DNA of 64,000 bases, from NCBI RefSeq assembly GCF_030551255.1, contig NZ_CP130630.1, positions 8,413,501-8,477,500 of the forward strand. The letters are read 5' to 3'. How positions within the stretch are numbered: position 1 is the stretch's first letter; each line of letters opens with the position of its first letter. Origin of the DNA: Streptomyces sp. NL15-2K. Lineage in GTDB: Bacteria > Actinomycetota > Actinomycetes > Streptomycetales > Streptomycetaceae. Made by a program: the position numbers and the translations under genes. This document shows, one piece after another, positions 44,181 to 52,212 of the stretch. The notes beneath the pieces were generated by a model, which made no database searches, was not told where the DNA came from, and worked only from the letters and a program-made list of their open reading frames with translations.

Positions 44181-45866
44181 ATGACGCCGAACGCCGCTTC
44201 CGCCTCCTCCGGGCCCAGCCGGAGAAGCTTCCTCGCCTCCACGGCGGTCGCCACCGCCGCGGTGGCGGGCGGGATGCCGCTGCTTGCCGCCTGTGGGGGG
44301 TCGCAGGAAGGCCGCAAGGAGGGAACCACCTCCGGGAAGGACGCCAAGAAGCTCCTCCCGACCTTCGTGGCGCAGAACGTCGTCAGCCCCGACATCCCCT
44401 CGAAGAACGGCTCGGCCGCGGGGTTCACCCAGCCGCTGGACCTCAGCACACTGAAGACCGCCGTCCCCGAGAAGCTCGGCAAGGGCAGCAAGATCAAGAT
44501 CATGGCTCCGTTCTGGGGCACGCCGCCGTCGAACGGCAACCCGTACTACAAGGCCATGAACGAGGCCATCGGGGTCGACGTCAGCTGGCAGAACCAGGAC
44601 GGCAACACCTACGACGAGAAGCTGGGCGCCATTCTGGCCTCCAGCGACATTCCGGACGTGGTGGTCGTCCCGGGCTGGAACCTGAACGGCAAGATCCCAA
44701 GCGCCATCAACGCCAAGTTCGCGGACCTCGGCGAGTACCTCTCCGGCGACAAGGTCAAGGACTACCCGAACCTCGCGGCCGTGCCCACCGACGCCTGGCA
44801 GCGCTCCATCTTCGGCGGCCAGCTGCGCGCGATCCCGATGCCCGCCTCGTATGTCGTGAACATCGCGCCCTTCTACCGCAAGGACGTTTTCGACAAGGAA
44901 GGCTACGAACTCCCCACGTCGGCGGACGAGTTCCTGGCCTGGGCGAAGGAGGCCACCAACGCCAAGGCGAAGGTGTGGGCCTGCGACGACATGAAATGGA
45001 CCGCGTTCAACATGTTCGGGGCGCTGAGCGGCAGCGAGAAGGCGCTGTGGTGGAACCTCGAGGGCGACAAGCTGATCAACCGGATCGAGACCGAGGCGTA
45101 TCTCGAAGCCCTGGAGTGGACCCGCAAGCTCTACGCGGCCGGCGTGGTCCACCCCGACGCCAAGGCGGCGAATCAGGGCGTCGCGGGCAACCGGTTCACC
45201 GCGGGCCAGTCCCTCGTCTACAACGACGACCTCTCCGCCCTGTGGGGCAAGACGGCCGAACAGCGCACCCAGAACGAGAACTTCGAGATGGGTGTGATGG
45301 ACATCTTCGGCCACGACGGCGGTGACCCGACCTTGTGGGCGGTCCAGCCCGCGAACATCTTCACTTTCGTCAGCAAGAAGGCGTCCAAGCAGGTCGTCCA
45401 GGACTTCCTCGCCATCGCCAACTACTGCGCCTCGCCGTACGGCACCAAGGAGTACATGCTCACCGTCTACGGCGTCGAGGGCACCGACTACACGGTGAAG
45501 GACGGCGTGCCGACCAAGAGCACCAAGGGTGTCAACGAGGTCAACGGCGCCTTCGACTACACCGGCGACCCGGCCGCGTACATCGCCCACCCGGACCTGC
45601 CCGAGATAGCCAAGCAGCAGGTCGAGTGGCAGCAGAGGATGGGCGCCTTCACGAAGAAGTCCTCCTTCTACGGGCTGACCATCACCGAGCCCAACCGCTG
45701 GACCAACCTCGCCGACGACTTCGAGCAGCTCGAGGACGACATCGTGCGCGGGCGCAAGAAGGTCAGCGACATGCAACAGGCGGTCTCCGACTGGAAGAAG
45801 CAGGGCGGCGACGACCTGCGGGCCTGGTACAAGAAGCTGCTCGACGACAACGGTTCTGCTAAGTGA
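44181..45866 (+). CDS. Sugar ABC transporter substrate-binding lipoprotein
   Basis: A 561-residue LplA/CUT1-type binding protein. It has a Tat signal (SRRSFLAS, RR14-15) and a lipobox LAAC (C38). The large mature domain includes IKIMAPFWG, PDVVVVPGW and a C-terminal DLRAWYKKLLDDNG. The ATG has GAAGGG upstream. It is the first gene of an operon that continues with two permeases and four glycosidases, so its ligand is most likely a xyloglucan oligosaccharide. No ATPase gene is present; such importers in Streptomyces usually share the ATPase MsiK. Confidence 0.88.
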   Translation: MTPNAASASSGPSRRSFLASTAVATAAVAGGMPLLAACGGSQEGRKEGTTSGKDAKKLLPTFVAQNVVSPDIPSKNGSAAGFTQPLDLSTLKTAVPEKLGKGSKIKIMAPFWGTPPSNGNPYYKAMNEAIGVDVSWQNQDGNTYDEKLGAILASSDIPDVVVVPGWNLNGKIPSAINAKFADLGEYLSGDKVKDYPNLAAVPTDAWQRSIFGGQLRAIPMPASYVVNIAPFYRKDVFDKEGYELPTSADEFLAWAKEATNAKAKVWACDDMKWTAFNMFGALSGSEKALWWNLEGDKLINRIETEAYLEALEWTRKLYAAGVVHPDAKAANQGVAGNRFTAGQSLVYNDDLSALWGKTAEQRTQNENFEMGVMDIFGHDGGDPTLWAVQPANIFTFVSKKASKQVVQDFLAIANYCASPYGTKEYMLTVYGVEGTDYTVKDGVPTKSTKGVNEVNGAFDYTGDPAAYIAHPDLPEIAKQQVEWQQRMGAFTKKSSFYGLTITEPNRWTNLADDFEQLEDDIVRGRKKVSDMQQAVSDWKKQGGDDLRAWYKKLLDDNGSAK

Positions 45867-45892
45867 CCCGGGGCTGAGGCAAGGAGAAGGCC

Positions 45893-46942
45893 GTGTCCCA
45901 CAGCACGGTGCCTCGGAGCAGGGCCGAGGCGCAGACGACGGACGGTACGACGAAGACGGACGGGGCTGCGAAGCGGGGCCGGTCGGCCGGGAAACACAAC
46001 GGGAGACGCGCTGGAAAGCTGAGCTTCCGGATCCGCTTCCGGCGTGACCGGACGCTCGTCCTGATGACGGTGCCGGCCGTGCTGCTGGTGCTCGTCTTCA
46101 ACTACGTGCCGATCCTCGGCAACATCGTCGCCTTCCAGGACTACGACCCCTATCTCAGCGACAACGGCTTCATCGCCATGTTCGAGAGCCCCTGGGTCGG
46201 CCTGGAGCAGTTCGAACGGGTCTTCTCCGACTCCGAGTTCTGGCACGCGGTGCAGAACACCTTCGTGCTGTTCTTCCTGCAGCTCGTGCTCTTCTTCCCG
46301 GTGCCGATCCTGCTCGCGCTGCTCATCAACAGCGTGATCAGGCCCCGGGTCCGGGCTGTCGCCCAGGCGGTCCTGTACCTGCCCCACTTCTTCTCGTGGG
46401 TCCTGGTGGTCACGGTCTTCCAGCAGATCTTCGGCGGCGCGGGCATCATCGCGCAGACCCTGCGCGATCACGGACGCGGCGGGTTCGACATCATGACCGA
46501 CCCGGAGATCTTCAAGTACCTGGTCACGGTCGAAGGCATCTGGAAGGACGCGGGCTGGGGCGTCATCGTCTTCCTCGCGGCCCTCTCCTCCGTCAGCAAC
46601 GACCTGTACGAAGCCTCCGCGATGGACGGTGCCGGGCGCTGGCGCCGCATGTGGCACATCACGCTGCCCGCGCTGCGGCCGGTCATCGCCCTGCTGCTGG
46701 TCCTGCGGGTCGGCGACGCCCTCACCGTCGGCTTCGAGCAGTTGCTGCTGCAACGCGACGCGGTCGGGCCGGAGGCGTCGGAGGTGCTCGACACGTACGT
46801 GTGGTGGAACGGCATCCGTAACCAGGACTTCAGCTACGCGGCCGCCGCCGGACTGATCAAGGGCATCGTCGGCCTGACCCTCGTCCTCGCGGCGAACAAG
46901 GTCGCTCATCTCATGGGCGAACAGGGGGTGTACAAGAAATGA
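45893..46942 (+). CDS. Sugar ABC transporter permease (LplB type)
   Basis: A 349-residue CUT1 permease. About 45 basic cytoplasmic residues precede six transmembrane helices. The coupling motif is EASAMDGAGRWRRMWHITLP. The GTG has AAGGAGAAGG just upstream, 27 bp after the binding-protein stop. It overlaps the next permease by 4 bp (ATGA). It is one half of the oligosaccharide import channel. Confidence 0.9.
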   Translation: MSHSTVPRSRAEAQTTDGTTKTDGAAKRGRSAGKHNGRRAGKLSFRIRFRRDRTLVLMTVPAVLLVLVFNYVPILGNIVAFQDYDPYLSDNGFIAMFESPWVGLEQFERVFSDSEFWHAVQNTFVLFFLQLVLFFPVPILLALLINSVIRPRVRAVAQAVLYLPHFFSWVLVVTVFQQIFGGAGIIAQTLRDHGRGGFDIMTDPEIFKYLVTVEGIWKDAGWGVIVFLAALSSVSNDLYEASAMDGAGRWRRMWHITLPALRPVIALLLVLRVGDALTVGFEQLLLQRDAVGPEASEVLDTYVWWNGIRNQDFSYAAAAGLIKGIVGLTLVLAANKVAHLMGEQGVYKK

Positions 46943-47874
46943 CCGCCGTCATCGACAAGCCCGTGAAGAAGCCGAGCCCCTGGGCGGCCCCGCCCCGGCC
47001 GGCCTGGGAGGAGAAACCGAACCAGGCCGGTTTGGCGGCCAAGGGTATCGTGCTCTTCTTCGCCTGCTTCGCGATCCTCTTCCCCTTGTGGATCGTGATC
47101 GTCACGAGCCTGTCCTCGAAGAAGACCATCGACGCAGCCGGCGGACTGGTGATGATCCCCAAGGACATCACCTTCATCGCCTACCAGGAACTGCTCAGCG
47201 GTGGCCAGGTCCAGCGCGCGGCGCTCGTCAGCCTCGGCGTCACCCTCGTCGGCACGCTGTTCAGCATGACGGTGTCGGTGCTGTGCGCCTACGGGCTCTC
47301 GCGCTCCGCCTCGCTCGGCCACCGCTGGATCCTGATGACCCTGCTCGCGACGATGTTCTTCGGCGCCGGGCTGATCCCGACGTACCTGCTGGTGCAGGCG
47401 CTCGGGCTGACCGACACCTATCTGGCACTGATCCTGCCCAGCGCGGTCAGCGTCTTCAACATCCTGGTCCTGCGGGCGTTCTTCATGAACATCTCGCAGG
47501 AGCTCATCGACAGTGCCCGGATCGACGGAGCCGGGGACTTCCGGATTCTGCGGCAGATCGTCATGCCGCTCTCGCGTGCCGTGATCGCGGTGATCTCCCT
47601 GTTCTACGCGGTGGGCTACTGGAGCGCCTGGTTCAACGCCTCCATCTACCTCACCGACCAGGACATGATGCCGCTGCAGAACGTCATGATCCAGCTCGTG
47701 CAGAAGCAAGAGCGTCCGGTCGGGCTCAGCGCGCAGATCAACACCGGTCAGATTTCGGCCCTCTCCATCCAGATGGCGGTGATGGTCATGGCTCTGCTTC
47801 CCGTCGCCGTGCTGTCGCCCTTCGTCCAGAAGCACTTCAAGAAGGGGATGCTCACCGGTGCGGTGAAGGGCTGA
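46939..47874 (+). CDS. Sugar ABC transporter permease (LplC type)
   Basis: A 311-residue CUT1 permease with six helices and the coupling motif DSARIDGAGDFRILRQIVMPLS. Its start overlaps the preceding permease stop. It is the second half of the importer channel. The 155-bp gap to GH74 that follows contains an imperfect hairpin. Confidence 0.9.
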   Translation: MTAVIDKPVKKPSPWAAPPRPAWEEKPNQAGLAAKGIVLFFACFAILFPLWIVIVTSLSSKKTIDAAGGLVMIPKDITFIAYQELLSGGQVQRAALVSLGVTLVGTLFSMTVSVLCAYGLSRSASLGHRWILMTLLATMFFGAGLIPTYLLVQALGLTDTYLALILPSAVSVFNILVLRAFFMNISQELIDSARIDGAGDFRILRQIVMPLSRAVIAVISLFYAVGYWSAWFNASIYLTDQDMMPLQNVMIQLVQKQERPVGLSAQINTGQISALSIQMAVMVMALLPVAVLSPFVQKHFKKGMLTGAVKG

Positions 47875-47921
47875 AGCCCGAGCGGGTGGCGTGACCGGGA
47901 GCTTCTGCGGTCTTCCGGCCT

Positions 47922-47961
47922 CGGCTCCGTCGTTGCTGGTCCCGCCCACGCGGCGGAGCCG
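47922..47961. terminator. Imperfect hairpin between importer and GH74 genes
   Basis: 11-bp arms with one mismatch (CGGCTCCGTCG at 47,922-47,932 against 47,951-47,961). It may attenuate read-through or stabilise the importer message, since the operon direction continues. Confidence 0.4.
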
Positions 47962-48028
47962 TTGAATCGTCACAGCCTGCGCCCGTAGGTAGGTCTCCCC
48001 ACCCCTTTCGTAGAACGAGGTATGTGTC

Positions 48029-50245
48029 ATGCACGCGTCCCCCCTGAGTCGACGTGCCGTTCTCGCCGGGACCGCGGCCGCCGCCGCGCTCACCACCGTC
48101 CCGTTCCTCCCCGGACGGGCACAGGCCGCGGAGACCATCGCCGCCGCCCCCACCTACCGCTGGCGCAACGCGGTCATGGGCGGCACCGGCTTCATCACCG
48201 GCGTCCTCTTCCACCCCTCCGCCCGCGGCCTCGCCTACGCCCGTACCGACATCGGTGGCGCCTACCGGTGGGACGACCGCACCGCGAGCTGGGCCCCGCT
48301 GACCGACCACCTCGGCTGGGACGACTGGAACCTGCTCGGCGTCGAGGCCATGGCCGTCGACCCCGCCCACCCGAACCGCCTCTACCTCTCCCTCGGCACC
48401 TACGCCCAGTCCTGGGCCGGCAACGGTGCCGTCCTGCGGTCCGAGGACCGCGGTGCCACCTGGGCCCGTACCGACCTCGATGTGAAGCTCGGCGCCAACG
48501 AGGACGGGCGCGGCGCCGGCGAGCGGCTGCTCGTCGATCCGCGCGACAGTGACGTCCTGTGGCTGGGCACCCGGCACGACGGGCTGCTGAAGTCGACCGA
48601 CCGGGGAGCCACTTGGGCCACCGCCTCCGGCTTCCCGGGCAGCCCGAGCGCGGGCGGCCAGGGCGTCACCCTCCTCATCGCCGCCGGGCGCGTCGTCTAC
48701 GCCGGCTGGGGCGACAGCGACGGCACCACCGCCAACCTGTTCCGCACCACCGACGGCAGCACCTGGAACGCCGTCCCCGGCCAGCCCTCCGGCACCGCCG
48801 CCAAGGTGCCGATCCGCGCCGCCTACGACCGCGGCACCAGCCACCTGTACGTGACGTACGCCAACGCGCCCGGCCCCAACGGGCAGTCCAGCGGCAGCGT
48901 GCACAAGCTGTGCACCCTCAACGGCAAGTGGACCGAGGTCACGCCCGTGAAGCCGGGGGGCACCACCGCCGACGGCTCGGCCGACACCTTCGGCTACGGC
49001 GGTGTCGCCGTCGACGCCCGTCGGCCCGGCACGCTCGTCGTCAGCACCAACAACCGGTGGGCGGAGGTCGACACGGTGTTCCGCAGCACCGACGGCGGCC
49101 GCACCTGGACGTCCCTGAAGGACACGGCCGTCTTCGACGTCTCTGAGACCCCCTACCTCAAGTGGGGAGCGGACAAGCCGAAGTTCGGCTGGTGGATCCA
49201 GGCCCTCGCCCTCGACCCGTACGACTCCCGGCACGTCCTCTACGGCACCGGCGCGACCATCTACGGCACCCGGGACCTGAAGAACTGGGCCCCGCAGATC
49301 CGCGGCCTGGAGGAGGCGTCCGCCCGCCAGCTGATCTCGCCCCCGGTCGGAACGGCGCACCTGATCAGCGGCAACGGAGACATCGGCGTGATGTACCACG
49401 AGTCGCTCACGGCGTCCCCCTCGCGCGGCATGGCGTCGAACCCCGTCTTCGGTTCGGCGACGGGGCTCGCCCAGGCCTCGGCCAAGCCGGCGTACGTGGT
49501 CCGCAGCGGCTGGGGCGACAACGGCAACGGTGCTTACTCGAACGACGGTGGGCAGACCTGGGCGCCCTTCAAGGCCCAGCCCGCCATCGCCAAGGACGCA
49601 CCGGGGCCGATCGCCACCAACGCCGACGGCAGCGTGCTGCTCTGGGTCTTCGTGCACTGGGACGGCACGAAGTACCCCGCCCACCGCTCCGCGGACAACG
49701 GCGTCACCTGGTCCGAGGTCACCTCCTTCCCGAAGGGCGCCACGCCGGTCGCCGACCCGGCCGACCCGAGGCTCTGCTACGCGTACGACACCGACACGGG
49801 AACGCTGTTCGCCAGCACCGACAGTGGCCTCACCTTCACCGCCCGCGCCACCGGACTGCCCTCCGGCGACAGCCAGTTCGAGCTGGTCGCGGCGCCGGGA
49901 CGCAGTGGTGACCTGTGGCTGTCCACCAAGTGGAACGGGCTGTACCGGTCCACCGACGGCGGCGCCACGTTCTCGAAGGTCCCCAGCTGCTGGGCCTCGT
50001 ACTGCCTCGGCTTCGGCAAGGCCGCGGACGGTGCCGACTACCCGGCGATCTACCTGGTCGGGTCCACCGAGGCCATCACCGCCGTCCATCGCTCCGACGA
50101 CGGGGCGAAGAGCTGGGTGCGGATCAACGACGACGCCCACCAGTGGGGCTGGATCGGCGAGGCGATCACCGGTGACCCGCGCGTGTACGGCCGTGTCTAC
50201 CTCGCCACCAACGGGCGCGGAATCCAGTACGGGGAGCCCGTCTGA
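48029..50245 (+). CDS. Secreted GH74 xyloglucanase
   Basis: A 738-residue GH74 enzyme made of two seven-bladed propellers. A Tat signal (SRRAVLAG) is cleaved near residue 33. The catalytic aspartates match the family: D74 in ARTDIGGAYRW (base) and D451 in NGDIGV (acid). Many SxDGGxTW propeller repeats are visible. There is no cellulose-binding domain. GH74 enzymes cut the xyloglucan backbone outside the cell. The ATG has ACGAGG at 8 nt, and the stop overlaps the GH42 start (TGATG). Confidence 0.9.
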   Translation: MHASPLSRRAVLAGTAAAAALTTVPFLPGRAQAAETIAAAPTYRWRNAVMGGTGFITGVLFHPSARGLAYARTDIGGAYRWDDRTASWAPLTDHLGWDDWNLLGVEAMAVDPAHPNRLYLSLGTYAQSWAGNGAVLRSEDRGATWARTDLDVKLGANEDGRGAGERLLVDPRDSDVLWLGTRHDGLLKSTDRGATWATASGFPGSPSAGGQGVTLLIAAGRVVYAGWGDSDGTTANLFRTTDGSTWNAVPGQPSGTAAKVPIRAAYDRGTSHLYVTYANAPGPNGQSSGSVHKLCTLNGKWTEVTPVKPGGTTADGSADTFGYGGVAVDARRPGTLVVSTNNRWAEVDTVFRSTDGGRTWTSLKDTAVFDVSETPYLKWGADKPKFGWWIQALALDPYDSRHVLYGTGATIYGTRDLKNWAPQIRGLEEASARQLISPPVGTAHLISGNGDIGVMYHESLTASPSRGMASNPVFGSATGLAQASAKPAYVVRSGWGDNGNGAYSNDGGQTWAPFKAQPAIAKDAPGPIATNADGSVLLWVFVHWDGTKYPAHRSADNGVTWSEVTSFPKGATPVADPADPRLCYAYDTDTGTLFASTDSGLTFTARATGLPSGDSQFELVAAPGRSGDLWLSTKWNGLYRSTDGGATFSKVPSCWASYCLGFGKAADGADYPAIYLVGSTEAITAVHRSDDGAKSWVRINDDAHQWGWIGEAITGDPRVYGRVYLATNGRGIQYGEPV

Positions 50246-52212
50246 TGCCCGACCTGAGCACGGTGGCGAACGGCCGCATCCTCTACGGCGGCGACTACAA
50301 CCCCGAGCAGTGGCCCGAGGAGATCTGGCACGAGGACGTCCGTCTGATGAAGGACGCCGGCGTCAACTCCGTCACCCTCGGCGTCTTCTCCTGGGCGAAG
50401 CTCGAACCCCGCCCGGGGGAAAGGGACTTCGGCTGGCTGGACCGGCTGATGGATCTGATGCACGACAACGGCATCGGGGTCGTACTCGCCACCCCCACCG
50501 CCTCGCCCCCGCCCTGGATGGGGCACCTGCACCCCGACACCCTGCCCGTCGACCAGGACGGCCGCACCGAGTGGTGGGGCGGCCGCCAGCACTTCTCGCA
50601 CTCCAGCGCCACCTACCGCCGTTACGCCGCCGCCATCACCGAGGACCTCGCCGCCCGCTACGGCACCCACCCGGCCCTCACCCTGTGGCACATCAACAAC
50701 GAGTACTGCACCTACGACTGGAGCGACGAGGCCGCCGCCCGCTTCCGCCGCTGGCTCCAGGACAAGTACGGCACGCTCGACGCCCTCAACACCGCCTGGG
50801 GCACCGCCTTCTGGAGCCAGGGCTACGGCGCCTGGGACGAGATCCACACGCCCCGCCACGCCCACTACCTGAAGAACCCCAGCCAGGTGCTGGACTTCAA
50901 ACGCTTCACGTCCGACATGCTCCTGGAGTGCTACGTCGCCGAGCGTGACATCGTCCGCCGGGCCACCCCGCACATCCCCGTCACCACCAACTTCATGCCG
51001 CTGTGGATCGGTCAGGACGCGTGGCGCTGGGTCGAGGAGGAGGACGTCGTCTCGGTCGACCTCTACCCCGACCCCCGCGACCCCTTCGGCGCCCGGAACG
51101 GCGCCCTCGTCCAGGACATGACCCGCTCCCAGGCCCGCGGCCCCTGGATGCTGATGGAGCAGGCGGCAGGCCCGGTCAACTGGCGGGGCGTCAACCACCC
51201 CAAGCCCCGCGGACTCAACCGCCTCTGGTCCCTCCAGGCCGTGGCTCGCGGCGCCGACGCGGTCTGCTACTTCCAGTGGCGGCAGTCCCGGCAGGGCGCC
51301 GAGAAGTTCCACTCCGGGATGGTCAGCCACGCGGGGGAGGAGGGCCGCACGTATCAGGAGGTCAAGCAGCTCGGCGCCGAACTCGCGAGGATCGGCGGCG
51401 ACGTGGCGGGCAGTCACAGCGACAACGGCATCGCGATCCTGCACGACTGGCACGCCTGGTGGGCCGCCTCCCAGGACGGTCGCCTGTCCACGCACGTCGA
51501 CCACCCCGACCTCCTCAGAGCCTGGCACCGCGCCCTCTGGGAGGCCCACCTCACCACCGACTTCGCCCACCCCGAGCACGACCTGAGCGCGTACAAGCTG
51601 GTGGTCGTCCCCCAGCTGTACGCGCTCACGGACGCGGCGATCGACAACCTCGCCGCGTACGTACAAAACGGCGGCACCCTCGTCAGCGGCTTCCTGACCG
51701 GCATCGCCGACGAGGACGACCGGGTGCGGCCCGGCGGGATGGACGCCCGGCTGCGCGAGCTGTTCGGCATCCGCACGCTGCACGAGTGGTGGCCGCTGGA
51801 CGCGGGGGAGACCGTCGAGTGCGACGGCTTCCGCGGCACCCTGTGGTCGGAGGAGATCGAGCCGACCGAGGACGCCGAGGCGCAGGCCACGTACAAGGGC
51901 GGGGAGCTGGACGGTCTGCCCGCGGTGCTGCGCAAGGGCCGCGCCCGGTACGTCTCGACGCTCCCCGAGCCGGAGGCGCTGCGCGACCTGCTCGCGGGCG
52001 TGGCCGCCGAGGCCGGTGTCCGTCCCGTGCTGGAGGCGATCCCCGCCGGGGTGGAGGTGGTCCGGCGCGGCGACCTGCTGTTCGTCCTCAACCACGGGCG
52101 CGAGTCCGTGACCGTCGAGGTGCCGGGGGCCCATCACGACGTACTGACGGGGACGGACGTCGAGGATGAGCTCACCCTCGGCCGCTACGGGGCGGCGGTG
52201 CTCAAGCCATGA
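50245..52212 (+). CDS. GH42 beta-galactosidase
   Basis: A 655-residue GH42 enzyme. The acid/base is E153 in WHINNEY, and the nucleophile E305 in LMEQAAGPVNW. The trimerisation domain (about 400-600) and a short beta domain follow. No signal peptide is seen, so it is cytoplasmic. In this operon it probably removes terminal beta-galactose from imported xyloglucan oligosaccharides. The start overlaps the GH74 stop and its stop overlaps the GH95 start, so all three are translationally coupled. Confidence 0.9.
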   Translation: MPDLSTVANGRILYGGDYNPEQWPEEIWHEDVRLMKDAGVNSVTLGVFSWAKLEPRPGERDFGWLDRLMDLMHDNGIGVVLATPTASPPPWMGHLHPDTLPVDQDGRTEWWGGRQHFSHSSATYRRYAAAITEDLAARYGTHPALTLWHINNEYCTYDWSDEAAARFRRWLQDKYGTLDALNTAWGTAFWSQGYGAWDEIHTPRHAHYLKNPSQVLDFKRFTSDMLLECYVAERDIVRRATPHIPVTTNFMPLWIGQDAWRWVEEEDVVSVDLYPDPRDPFGARNGALVQDMTRSQARGPWMLMEQAAGPVNWRGVNHPKPRGLNRLWSLQAVARGADAVCYFQWRQSRQGAEKFHSGMVSHAGEEGRTYQEVKQLGAELARIGGDVAGSHSDNGIAILHDWHAWWAASQDGRLSTHVDHPDLLRAWHRALWEAHLTTDFAHPEHDLSAYKLVVVPQLYALTDAAIDNLAAYVQNGGTLVSGFLTGIADEDDRVRPGGMDARLRELFGIRTLHEWWPLDAGETVECDGFRGTLWSEEIEPTEDAEAQATYKGGELDGLPAVLRKGRARYVSTLPEPEALRDLLAGVAAEAGVRPVLEAIPAGVEVVRRGDLLFVLNHGRESVTVEVPGAHHDVLTGTDVEDELTLGRYGAAVLKP